The position numbers and the translations under genes were made by a program. Below, in pieces: positions 33,901 to 45,619 of a stretch of DNA of 64,000 nt (the first letter of the stretch is position 1; every line of letters begins with the position of its first letter). This stretch comes from Chrysoperla carnea (Eukaryota; Arthropoda; Insecta; Neuroptera; Chrysopidae), in assembly GCF_905475395.1 (NCBI RefSeq), contig NC_058341.1:31573501-31637500 (forward strand), given 5' to 3'. The notes below the pieces were generated by a model that saw only the letters and a list, made by a program, of their open reading frames with translations, made no database searches and was not told the DNA's origin.

Positions 33901-36900
33901 AAATAATTTCATAATAATATTATTGTATTTTCTGGCATAATAGCTGATTTCCAAAATTGTTGATAGTTGAAAAAAAAAATTGAGAGTTTTTTTAACAGTG
34001 GCCGATTTTGGATATTAAAGTTTTTATATGATTTTTGCTTCTCCTTCCGAATTTATTAGGTTTTCGAAAAAATGTTTCCAACAAAATTCGTTTGTTATAG
34101 TCTGCGGGACATCACCCTTTTTGTTAAATGATCAACACATACTTAAATCTTCGTGAGTGGCTTCTTTTTGGACATTCTACGAATTTTCAAAAGTGTTCCG
34201 TTTTCAAATGAGCATGATAACGTCATATTTAAGCTATCGATCTGAAAAACACAGCAGGGATTTGTCGGGCACTATGACCATTTGATAACATTAATAATTG
34301 TTAAACAATTCGGCAAAAATGAACTATGTATGTATTGTAAAACAAAAACACTAAAGTACGGCATTTCTGAAGTGGTAGACAAGCTTATCGGTGCGGTATT
34401 TTTGTTGGACAAAATATTGTTTAATAATTATTAATGTTAGCAAGATATCATAGTGTCCAACGAATTCTCTGCTGCGTTTTTTCAAATCAATAACTGAAAA
34501 ATGACGTTATCATGCTCATTTGAAAACTAAGAACTTTCGAAAAAAGAAAGTTTGGTAGACTCGTCGCAAAGAAGCCACATACGAAGTTTAAGTATGTATT
34601 AATCATTTAACAAACAGTGCTGTCCTGCGGACTATTCCTAGTCTTATCTTATAAGAAGATAAGTTGAATGTTTAACTATCCTGAAAGTCTTGGTCAAATT
34701 TAAGACCTGTAAAAAATGTCCTCCTAAATGTAGAATAACTTATATTCGTGCCGTTGCCCACGAAAGCTTTGTTGAAGAAAAATTACTAATTTATGATTGT
34801 TATTTTAATTTTAGAATACACCCATGTTGATAACATTAAAACATCCATTTTATAAACTAATAACGAAAAAAATAGTAAAATCAGAATATCTTCAAAAATT
34901 CTGTACCGTTTTAAATACACAAATAATTAAATATAATCGTAATAAATTGATAATCAGTTTAGCAATCATTAATTACATATTAGAAGACATCGAAGAACCG
35001 ATACAAATTTCTGAATTATTATTACCAAATCTAATCGGAAATTGTATTAAAATCTTACCAACAATTAAGAATAGAAAAGATGATGATATTAATATACAAT
35101 TTGGAGCTTTAATGACAACTTTAAATACAAAGCTATCAGATTCATCAATTAAATCAAAAATCAAGATAACAATATTAAAAAAATTATTATTTACACCGGG
35201 TAATTTTATGTTTGAAAAAATTACAAACACAAAAATCATTCAACAAATTGTGACGAATTTAAACACGGAAGGCGTGAAAAAATTATCAAAAGTATATAGA
35301 AATGTTATAACGGCAAGTATACCGAAAAATGAGGAAAATCCTAATGATGTATGGTTAAATATTGAGCGGGTGGATGCAGCTCATTCATTGAATAGATTGT
35401 TAAGTCATCCAACGGTACAAAAAGAAAATGAATGGCGATTTGAACAAATCAAATTTTTATTGGATGTTAGTTTATTGAATCCTGTTGATGGTCAAATGGG
35501 GATAGAGTTAGCAGGTAATTTCTTATATTTTATATTTTAAAATTTCCAAAGTCATTTATTTTCAATTTTTCCATTTCAATTACCGAAAAATATAACATAT
35601 CTAAAAAAAAAACTCTCCATTAAATTACCTTTTTTCTTAGAACCTTCTCCAAACTGAACCGATTTGGAAGATCATCGCTTATTCTTAAATTGTTTTGGAT
35701 ACGGAATCCTAAACCCGCACTTGAAGCATAGTTAAGAACACTCTCCATTAAATTACCTTTCAAACGAAATAAAAAAATCAAAATCGGTTGATCCGTTTAG
35801 TCTCTACAATGCCACAGACAGACACACACACACACATAGCGGTAAAACTTATATAACCTCCCTTTTTGGTTCGGGGGTTAAAAAAATAACGGGTTTGCCA
35901 TCTTTTACGTCGGTTTGTAAACATTGAATAACTTTTTAAAAAAATCTGATATCTGTATAAGAGATATTTTTATTTTATTTTGGCTATTTTTTAAGTAAAA
36001 CATCAATCAAGTGGCCGCTTCTATTATTCAAAACAAATTCCACCCTTTGTTCTGTTTTGGATCAAACAATCACTTTTTGGGCAATAGCGTTTAAATCATC
36101 TCGTCTGGATTTTCCTTTCCCCAAATGCGGCAATTTTGCTTATTAACGCCGCCAATAAAATGAGCCTCGTCGGTCATCCAAATTTTTCTTAAAATCAGGT
36201 TCAATGTCAACCATTCGAACAATTGTTTGGTGACGATTCGACACTTTTGGGTTCTGGACATCACACTCTCTGGTCGCTTCAACCAGTTTGTTGAAACGCC
36301 TTGGTCGTTGATGAACGGCATTATGAAGATCACTTACTGTCTCGTACTCACCAAACGACGAATTGTGTTGTCAGACAACCTGTTGACCACGATATTTTCG
36401 ACGATATGCACATTGAGTTAACACAGCTGAGTGATTTTTTTCAATGCAAAGCGTCACTAAATCACCGAGTTGTTTTGATGTGAAGCCATGCATGGTTAAT
36501 TTTACTGAAATGATATTTCAAAAACATGTCTAATCAACTCAATCGGTTGACAAATGCAAAGCTTATTCAATGTTTACGTACCTATATAAAAGAAAAGGGG
36601 CACCCTGTTTTTTTTTTTTTTTTCAAAATTAATTTAAATCTTTTTTGTAAGAAATTCGGAAAATATTTAATCAAAATCAATATTATTTTTAATTATATTA
36701 GAGAGCATAATCTAACAACTGTTCAAAAATTTCTGTAGTAAGCGATGTTTCTTTCACCAAAACATATTCCAACCCAATTTCGAATTTATAAATTAATATA
36801 ATAATAATAAAAATTCCAGGTGCTCTAAAAGAAATTTTCTATCATGCTCTTGATCAAAAATTATCAAAACTACAAGATTTAAAAGATTTACTATCACAAT

Positions 36901-39840
36901 TGGTTCATTATATACATGAAAAAATATCTGAAGATAACGATGAAAATAAAATATTCCGAAATTCATTAAGCGCAGAAGCTTTAGAACATTGGAACAAAAT
37001 GATCAAACTTGTGAAAAAATTAGAAAAACGTGCAAGCAAAACAAATAGTGATGTTATACCTATATTTCACGTATTAATCTTACACATGGGATTACAATTA
37101 TTTATGGATAAGAAATTAGCGATTAACACACTTGAAGAATTACACAGTTGTTATAAACGAGCTGAAACGAAACAAAGTGATAAATCATTGAATGAAACGT
37201 TATTGACTAGCGATAATACAGAAGACGGAGAACCATATTGGGTTGAAGTTTTAGTTGATTTATTCTTAAGTTTATTATCACGTAATAATCATTTGTTTAG
37301 ACGAATTATCAATTATGTATTCCCGAAGTTGTGTCCTTATTTATCAACAACAGCTATTCATCAAATATTAAATGTATTGGATCCAAATAATGACAATAAT
37401 CCATTTTTATATCAAGATTCAGACGATGAAGAATCAGATAACGATAATGAAGAAGAAGCAGGTAATACGAAAAATAATATTTTTAGAGTTCCGCAAACAA
37501 TTTTTAAAAACGATCCCTTCTTTTTGTGAAAAATTTTCCATCCTTTTTATATTTTCATAAAATTGGTATCACCGGAAATATGTTTTTAAGTAGAATAAAA
37601 AATTTGCTGATCTTTTCTGATCGAGATATAAGTCCCAAGAGTTTCAAAAATAGTAATTTTTAAACTATGAGATTTACAAATCTGAAAAAGTGATTATTAC
37701 TCGCTGTATAAAGTCCCATTCAATTCAAAATAGCTTCAGTTTAAGATATTTAACCAATTTTCCAAACCATGCTTTGAAAGTCTCTTCTCAGAAACTAAAA
37801 TAAAAATTATAACAACAAACATATAATATTAATTTTAAATTTCGAAAAACAGGAAATGATGAAGCTACAAGTGAAGATGGCGAATCTTCGAAAAACGACG
37901 ATGAAAGTGATTTATCCGACATTGATGATTACGAAGATGAGCCGGTCAATGATAAATTACGAATGGCAATACGAGAAGCACTTGGAAGTGCTGCTATTCA
38001 AACAGACGAAGAATCTGTTGATATAGATGATATTGACGAAGAGGAGGGCAAACGCTTGGATAAAGCTTTGTCATTAGCATTTCGTAATATTAAGGGTGAT
38101 AAAAAATCAAAAAAACAAAGCAAAGATGAAAAAACACTAACTCATTTCCGTGTTCGTGTTTTGGATTTAATCGATTTATATTTAGATTCGGAACCAACAT
38201 TAGGCAATGTTTTAGAAATCATGATACCCTTATTGCGTACACTAGAATTTAGTATAAAAGATTCACATCAAAAACCATTAGAAAATCGTTTACGTTCTAC
38301 GTTAAAAAAATTAACAACTTTAAAGAAATTAAATTTAACTAAAAATGACGTAACTGAAAGTCAATTAACCGATTTACTAAAATCATTTTTGGATAAAGGT
38401 TCAATTGCAGCAGCTGTATTTAAAGATATGGGTGATGTTATTACGAAATGTTGTATATTTATAATAAAATCAAATTTATTGCTCGAAAAAAATACTGGCG
38501 GAATAAATTTATCAATAAATAATTTAGTTATAGAATGTTTAAAATTATATTTTGAAAAACGTGATTGTCTATTGCCAAGTATATTTTTTGTTGAAACTTT
38601 ACAACTAGTTTGGGAAAATAATTGGTCGTTGGTACCATTATTAGTCGATTATGCATTTAATTCACAAATGCGACCATTTCGTCGTCATCAAGCGTTAACC
38701 TTTTTAATAACATTTTATAAAAATCAACGATTAATACAGGATTTATCGAAATGTAATGAATTTGAGAAAAAAATTGGTGAACAAACGATTACGCTCTTAG
38801 AGAATTTAGCACAAAATCCAAAAGATTGCAAAGAGAAATTCGTATGTTTGTTAATGACGTTATTGTTTATTATACATAATTTACATAAACAACGTCGTAC
38901 ACCAAGTGTTATCAATTGGGAACAAATTGGTAAAGCTGTCACAACTTACCGAAGTAATGTAAAATTAGGAAAAGTTTCTAAACAAGCGTATCATAAATTA
39001 TGTGCGGTATTGGGTATATCGAAAGTAACAATGACAAATAGCGCTAAACAAAATGGCAACGGAGTTGTGACAAAGGAATTAGAAAATGGAAATTCATTGG
39101 TTAATGGAAATGATAATGTTTTAAGGTATTTATGTTTCATAGTTTAGTCCCAATTGGGTTGTTGAATAAAAAATAATAACCAATTTTTGTATTTTATTTC
39201 AATTCTTTATGTATAACTTTTACGGCTCCCTTAAATTAAATGATACTCGTCAAACAGAAAAAAAATTCACTTGATCATATTTTCATGAGGTCACGAATCA
39301 AAAGAAAATTGTAAACTAAAATTAATAATCCGTAAAGCATAAATAAACAAACGTGCGTGCCCAAAAACCCATCGATATTAAAGAATTGCTATTTCGATAG
39401 TGTGTATAGGAATTTTAATATACTTATCTACAATTAACCATAACTTATTGTGATAAAATAGTTTTTAATTAATTTGTTCTTTTTTTAGTGACAGTGAAAC
39501 AAACACGAAAAATGATAAAAAACAGTTAAAGAAACAGCGACAAAAAGCAAAATCAAAAAGGAAAGATTTACGAATCTTAAAAAAACAAACAAAACTGTTA
39601 CGTATGCAAGCAATGGAGGAAGGTTTAGAAAATATTGCATTTGATGGTGTATCAAAATTTACAAACGAAGTAGAAGAAGAAGAAAATGAGGAAGATAATG
39701 CAGAAGATAGTGTTGTAAAAGATAACGCACATAAGAAAAAAAGTGGAAAACGAAAACATGGTCTACAAAATGGCCATGATGAATTAGAATCTAAGGAAAA
39801 TGATAATAAAATACATAAGAAAAAATTTAAAAAATTATAA
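30980..39840 (+). CDS. MYBBP1A: Myb-binding protein 1A / Pol5 family nucleolar protein
   Basis: Eight exons: 30980-31159, 31257-31442, 31510-31692, 33678-33893, 34815-35514, 36820-37461, 37853-39125 and 39489-39840, about 1243 residues, in phase throughout. The family (DNA polymerase phi/Pol5/MYBBP1A) consists of nucleolar proteins in rRNA synthesis, ribosome biogenesis and transcription control. Helical HEAT-like repeats fill most of the length. An acidic tract (about residues 688-735) precedes the hallmark segment ALGSAAIQTDEESVDIDD near 745-765. The C-terminal exon is strongly basic and acidic by turns and ends KKKFKKL, a likely nucleolar targeting signal. Length is close to that of animal orthologs. 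Introns 3, 4 and 5 are long and carry repeats and transposon fragments. The start is the first ATG of exon 1; a second in-frame ATG eight codons on is an alternative. Confidence 0.92.
31890..32800 (-). pseudogene. Decayed copy of a dispersed arthropod ORF family
   Basis: Minus-strand conceptual pieces contain the motifs KVHFLHYHTEYFPENL, EERFHQDVRDIERWYQGRW and, further upstream, FTGPDIRRLL, in the order in which I recall them in multi-copy, uncharacterised arthropod proteins of suspected transposon origin. It is broken, with several interruptions, and lies in intron 3 of MYBBP1A on the opposite strand. I cannot name the element class. Confidence 0.5.
33180..33410. other. Composition-shifted patch in MYBBP1A intron 3
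   Basis: Sequence such as CACAGGGTTAACCAAGAAAC and CAACCTGACCCTATTAAAAG is clearly richer in GC than the intron around it. It has no clear frame, ends or homology. It is probably part of an inserted element. Confidence 0.35.
34099..34633. mobile_element. Fold-back MITE in MYBBP1A intron 4
   Basis: The ends AGTCTGCGGGACA and TGTCCTGCGGACT are inverted, and similarity continues inward (TTAAATGATCAACACATACTT against AAGTATGTATTAATCATTTAA; CAAATGAGCATGATAACGTC against GACGTTATCATGCTCATTTG), giving a long imperfect hairpin of 535 bp. TA flanks both ends, so a Tc1/mariner-type origin is possible. No coding. Confidence 0.7.
35640..35885 (+). repeat. LINE-like 3' tail in MYBBP1A intron 5
   Basis: Contains TCAAAATCGGTTGATCCGTT, a CACA microsatellite (about 35818-35836) and TTTTGGTTCGGGGGTTAAAA. 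This arrangement recurs at the 3' ends of insect RTE/related LINEs. No reverse-transcriptase coding remains. Family assignment is from memory and tentative. Confidence 0.35.
36080..36500 (-). mobile_element. Degenerate mariner-like transposase fragment
   Basis: The minus frame 36333-36091 ends with IWMTDEAHFIGGVNKQNCRI then WGKENPD, the region around the first catalytic aspartate (DEAHF) of Tc1/mariner/IS630-type transposases with its typical NKQNCRIWG follow-up. Upstream minus-strand sequence to about 36500 carries further weakly similar pieces in shifted frames. The N-terminal helix-turn-helix and the second and third catalytic acids are not visible. It lies in intron 5 of MYBBP1A. Confidence 0.7.
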
Positions 39841-42025
39841 TTCTCTTTTTTTTATTAATATATATTGTTTTTATTAATAAATATATTTTAAAGGAATTTT
39901 GTAAAAAATGATTTTGACATCTTTTATGACAATTTTTTTTGTCTAAAATGTAAAGTCTCATTCCCATGACGAGAATCCAATAAACTAGTTGTCTTTCACA
40001 CTACGAATCGATATTTGAATCATTTTATTCATGGATGTGTCTAGCTTTTTGCGCATAAGATGGCAAAATTGCATTTTAAACAACAGTACTTAATAATAGG
40101 CACATAATGAACCACCAAGGAGTCTGGAAAAGGATGCTCCAGATTCAGGTGGAAAATAAGTTCAAATGCTTTATTTAAGGTGAAATTTGAATGATCTTCC
40201 TCTTTTGGGTGAATGAGAATCGAGTTTTAGTATAAGAGATTGCAACGTTACGCAAAAAGATGGTTGAATTTTGGATATTTATTTTGTGTTTGAAATTAGA
40301 TAGGAAGGAATATCTGGCATCTGAGAGCGGTTGAGTTTACTAGTGGTGCATTACTAAAAATATTGCATTTGACTATATATGATGAGCAGTTTTCTTTAAT
40401 ATAATCAATAAAAAAAAATGGCTGAGAAACCTCTACCAAACAGATTAGTACATCATTAATTAAAATTTTGAAAAGTTATTCAAGTTAAAATATTGGGGAA
40501 AAAATTCGTAGCGCTGGAGCTGCGTTAGCTAAGCGAATTTTATATTATAGTTTAGCTAAGCTAATCATTGAATCATTTTTGTAATTCTATAAGGAAGGAC
40601 AACTGCCCCTCTTGGCGACGCCCATGCATATAATCGATAGGTATAAAATGATGAAAAGTATTTTAAAAAAAACAACTAATTAACAAAATTTTCAAAATTT
40701 ATTAAACAAAATATATTTTCCTCTAACATAAACGAATTTTAAACATTAGCATCACAAAGTTTTGAAAAAATTCTTAAATCCATGAATTTAAAATATTTTC
40801 TTTAATAAAAATTTTTTTGCAAAATATTTATTGTTGAAATGGTCTGTCAGCCTGAGTTGATCTAAACGCGATGATTGTTAGGATGTTCTCGTAAAAACTT
40901 TGTGATACTGCTGTTGTTTTTTTTTTTTTATAAGTTCATTTTTAGTACTACTTATTTTATTTAGCTTTTAGTACTGCTTACATTATTAATAAATATTATA
41001 CCGAGTGTAACTTTAAGATTTGGAGAAAAAGAAGGATATTATTTCATAAAAATGCCACTTCTATTATAGAAACCTTCCAAAAAAACACTTTCCATGTATT
41101 CGAATAGCCTCAGTAATTTTATCATAAATCAAACTTTTAAGAGAACCTAAAGTAAAAAAAGATACTGAAAGACTTTCATTTTATTTTTAAAATTTTATCC
41201 AATGTTGTACCCAAATAAACAATAGGGGTGCTAAAAACAAATGTTCATCCTTCAGTTTTATGGATTAGACTCTTTGTAAATAAAACTGGCGCACCTCATT
41301 GTTATGGACATCTTTGGTAAAATTTTAAAAAAATCAATAAAAGAATTTCGATGACTTTTCTGCTTTCATTCCTGTATTTATCTTCGAAAAATATCTTCCG
41401 GACTTTGAGTGTCAATTTATCCGAGTTATTTTCGTATTTCTCCAAATACTTTCGCAAAATGTTTTTTACAATAATAATATTGGTTGGGTAAGTTGCACCC
41501 CGTATATTTTTTATAAAAATTTGCGCTTTCAAATAATTATAACATAAAAATAAGAATTTTAATATAAAATAAAATTTTGGGTTGAATATCTTCGATTAAG
41601 AAATTGATTCTTTTGATTTAATTAATGAAAATTATACTCCTGTGTCTTAGACCACCCTGTATAAAAATTCTCTATTATTATTAAATCGACAATGCCACAT
41701 TTAAATTACTGTTAGAAAAACAAAATTAGAAAGTTGTTCCTTATAAAACAATCAAAAACTTGTTGAAAACGAATATTTGGCAGAAATTGCTGCTCAACAT
41801 TTTTATTATGGAGTGTTTTTTACATTCAATTTCTATTTAATGTATCCATTTTACGAAAAAAATGCTCCGAACAAAAATCTATTCGGCATAGCCCCCATTT
41901 AGTACTAAAATATTAAAAATTTAACATTAAACGGAATATTTTGAATTTTCGAGGCATGTATACGTGGTTAAATTAGCTCCGCATTCATGTTTCATAAAGC
42001 TTCTTACTATTTCCTTTTAGAGAAT

Positions 42026-42798
42026 TTACGCCAGTAAAATCTTACAAAAAAAAGACCAAAACGCGATGTAAAGCTGATTTTTTTATATGTTATTTGGATC
42101 ACGTAGTTCACAACATTTGACTATAAAAAAAAAGTTGTGCTACCTGCGTAATCCATGACAAACTGCAAAATTTTCGGACTTTTTCAGTTTTTGCAGTTTA
42201 ATTAAAAAACTATGAGCTTTTGTCATTAGTTGCTATTATTTTGAAAGTATATTAAATTTGAAACAATTTAAGCCACCTCACAGCTCCGTATGTCTAATAG
42301 TTTTTGAGATATAATACTTGAAAAATGGATTGATTTGATGGTTGAAAAATGGATTGATTTCATGCTTGAAAAATGGTTTTCAGAAATGTTAAAATTTTAA
42401 ATTTTGCTTATCTTAAACCGTTAGAACAAAAATTTCAGTATATAAAAATGTTCCTTATACAAAAATAAACAACTTTTCGTAAACATCATTGTTTTCTTGT
42501 GACGGGGCAAATTAAGACAAAACTTTGGTGTCCATTTTCTCCAAAATAGAGAAGATGAAAAAATAGAGAGATGAAAATTTGTAGCTATGTTATTTGGATC
42601 TCTTAGGGGAATGTGAAATTACGTTTTGCAAGCAAAAAAAAGTTGTGCTACCTGCGTAATACGTAAAAAACTGAAAGAAGTAGGAAATTTTGGTTGCAAA
42701 ATGTAGTTTCACACTACCCTAAGGGGTTCAAATAGCATACCAAAACAGCAGCTTTACATCGCGTTTTGCGATTTTAATGTAGAATTTGACTGGCGTAA
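42026..42798. mobile_element. Non-autonomous DNA transposon, TACGCCAGT ends
   Basis: Starts TTACGCCAGTAAAATC and ends with the inverted ACTGGCGTAA. A further inverted match lies a little inward (ACGCGATGTAAAGCTG at about 42062 against CAGCTTTACATCGCGT at about 42751). Two direct copies of AGTTGTGCTACCTGCGTAAT occur inside (42134 and 42641). TA is at both borders. A fragment of repeat R (about 42410-42540) is embedded. No transposase. Confidence 0.6.
42410..42540 (+). repeat. Dispersed repeat family R, copy 3 (fragment)
   Basis: AAACCGTTAGAACAAAAATT, AAAATAAACAACTTTTCGTA and CATCATTGTTTTCTTGTGAC follow the order seen in other R copies, without the flanking ends. Confidence 0.5.
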
Positions 42799-43054
42799 TA
42801 TTAACAACAAAATCGATTTTTTTTTACATTAAAATTCTTACCATAATCACAACATATCCATAAAATTAAGAAAATATTTTTCCAAAGACGAAGATGAAAT
42901 TGATCAACAATATCAAATTATTTTTTGTATTGAAAAACATGTTTATAAAAAAAAAAATGGTCCATTTTTTTAATACTGGATTTTCAATTTTTAATTTAAA
43001 GTGACATAGACACAAAAAGTTTTCTTGATTTCTTCTGGGCTATCTCTATTTAAA

Positions 43055-45619
43055 CTAACTATATTTGATGCAACTTGAAGCGTGTGTCTAAAACATAAAT
43101 CATACGGTTAATTTAACAAAAAAATTTTACTCGAAGAGTTACATTTGCCAACCGCGATTCTTCCCATTTCGACATTAAATAGGGAATATTCATGTATTTT
43201 TTTTAAATATTTTTAATTCATTGTTTACACCGTTATAACAAAGTAAAAAATATAAAAATTCTGCTTAAAAATGCTATATTTAAGTGTAAAAAAATATTTA
43301 AATTACTTTATAATTTTGAGATATTTAAACGCAGTTTTTTGGCGCTGTCTATTGATGACGTTTAAGTACGTGATCTGTCAATTGGCGACAGTTCAATGTA
43401 TAATTTATACTTTAAAAAAATGAATTTACAACACAGAATTTACACTCGTTATTATTAAGATTTCTAATACAAAGCCGTAGAATAGTATAATTTAATGAAA
43501 TACCATATAAAATGTAAGTAATTAATATCATACAGTATGTCAACAAATTTGACAAGCCCGTACTATGATGCCACGTCCGTATAAAAATTTGAATTTCTGT
43601 TTTAGAAATTTTTAAATGCCCTCACTGAATTTGTACTTTAAATAATTAATTTTAAGTAATTAAAAAGATATTAATTACTAAAATAATGGTTTAGTTGAAA
43701 TGTCCAGTCATTAAAGTTATAGAATAATAATATTTGAACCAAATTTAAATTTCATGAAAATTCTCTATTATAGGCTTGATTTTCTTGTTTTCTCAACTGC
43801 CAGTCTAATCTAATATCATATAAAACTGATTTTCGTAAATATGTAATTTTTGCAGAATTTATAAATTTTAGAAAGACCTCAATTGTCATAAAATATGTGT
43901 ATCGACTTTAGCAGATGTCAGTGAAAAGTGTTTTGTGTCCTTGCGAATTAGATTTGAACTAAATTTTCGTAATGCCAAAACGAAGAGAATCGCGTTAGAA
44001 AAAGTTCGGCTTCCTTGTACACAAAAAAAATCAATCGTAACAATAATAAAATGCAGAAGATCTCTGTTGTTGATCTCTCAGATAAATATTATTTGACCAC
44101 ACATATTTGATTTGTGCGTAGATTTATTTGTCCACCAGCTGATGTTTCCTACAATATTATTGTTATTAATCGAGAGAATAAAGCATTTGACCCAAGAATC
44201 GACTTCGAGCAAGTAAATTTTCATGGGAGCTGGTGTAACGTTTAAAAATTTATTGGATTTTGGATTATAAGCACCTTGACAATTTTCACCAAATCTCATC
44301 CGTTTTCGATATATAAGCGTTTGGAAAAAAAAGTACGGGTTTTTTTCCGAAACTTCGTTACTGACGAAAATAAAGATTATTTTGTTGTTTTGATCAAAAA
44401 TTTGCAACAAACATATCTTGAAAGGAGTACAGAAGTTTTAATTTTATCTCAAGACCCTTTCAGACAAATATTTCCATCAGGGAGGGATGTCCGAATTGAA
44501 TATTTGTTTTGATTTCGAATTTTTTCTTTGTACAAGGAAATAATAAAAAATACATTATCTTGAAAACATAAAAAAAATACTTACAGTAATTTCGTTTTTA
44601 GGATAATATATATTACATATTGGGCAAACAATTTCAGATTGTTTAACATTCGTTTTAGTAAAAGTTTTTCTTTGCTTGGGAACTACAGGAGGTGACACTC
44701 GACCAAATTTTAAAGGATCAAGTTGTGTTTCTACTTTTGACGACTGACCCGATGTCTGTGACTTAGTATGTACTGGCATTTCTATTAACTTAGGATCTTC
44801 ATTATCACTACTATCACAAACAATAGTATCTTTATCTTCAATTAGATTTTTAGATTTAAAGAATCGATTTGCTTTATGTTTTTTTGGAGTAGGTATTTTC
44901 GATTGAAAATCATCTAAGTCATTTTTATCAGCAATTTCTTGAACGTCTTCATGTTTTCTTTTTACAATTGTTTTTATTGAATTGCAATTTTCATTCGATT
45001 TTTCTTCACTATTATTTAGATCTAATTTATTATCATCCATTAATAAACTATCAAAAAGTGCATTACGACTTTGTTCATGTTTTGATAATACACCTCGAAC
45101 AGCCTTATTAGGTTCTTTTTTAGGTTCTGATAGTTTCTCATTATTTTCTTTTTTTTCGTACGGCTTTCTGGAAGATTTTATTTTCAAATCATCAAATTTT
45201 TCAGCAACATCCTTTTGGTAATATGCTGGTTTTTTAGTAATCCGTCCTGATCGAGTTACCTCAAACGATGGTGAACTCGTGTTGTTATCATTGTTTGGTG
45301 TATTTTTATCTAACACTGTGCTACCAGTATTAATTGGAGAACCAATCTGAAGTTCAATTGGAGATGAATATTGTTGTCCTTGCATTAATTCTTTTTGTTG
45401 TTGAAAATATTTTCCCATTAACTCAAGTTTAACTTTAAAAGGTACATTCAATTGTTTAACTTGTTCAAAATATTTATGGGGATGATTATTTACAAAGTCT
45501 TCATTTATTTCTTTCCAAGTCATTGATTTGAATTTATTAACAAAGCGCTGATAATTTTCTCTTTTTTCTTCTATATCTTTCTTTTGTCTTGAAAATGAAT
45601 CTTCGGCTACTTCAACCAT
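43055..45619 (-). CDS. UBZ4-type zinc-finger protein of unknown function
   Basis: Two exons: 44585-45619 (ATG at 45619) and the tiny terminal exon 43055-43087, joined in phase to give about 355 residues. The N-terminal about 80 residues are charged and helical (KKDIEEKRENYQRFVNKFKS). The middle is Ser/Asn/Lys-rich, low complexity, with RSGRITKKPAYY near 130 and basic clusters (KRKHED, KKHKANRFFKSK) that look like nuclear localisation signals. The protein ends in CPICNIYYPKNEIT-THASSC, a Cx2Cx11Hx3C pattern (C332, C335, H347, C351) that fits the UBZ4 ubiquitin-binding finger of DNA-damage proteins such as RAD18, SPRTN or SLX4. The intron splits the finger between its CxxC and HxxxC halves. No catalytic domain is present. 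A nuclear, ubiquitin-linked role is inference only. Confidence 0.7.

Larger units (their letters stand above)
39841..43054. other. Intergenic region between convergent MYBBP1A and UBZ4 genes
   Basis: AT-rich. AT-rich 3' UTR sequence directly follows the MYBBP1A stop. An open frame at 41302-41532 (minus) lies beside GGTGGTCTAAGACACAG-like sequence and may belong to a decayed element, but it has no homology I can name. A transposon at 42026-42798 is listed separately. Confidence 0.5.

Noticed and set aside
36227-36483. Plus-strand frames over the mariner-like fragment
   Set aside because: Antisense to the transposase-like minus frame with the DEAHF motif; no independent support.
41302-41532. 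Minus-strand 76-codon Lys/Ile-rich frame
   Set aside because: No recognisable domain; nearby repeat-like termini suggest transposon debris, and composition follows AT bias.
44982-45221. Plus-strand Ser/Phe-rich frame
   Set aside because: Exact antisense of the Ser/Lys-rich middle of the UBZ4 protein.
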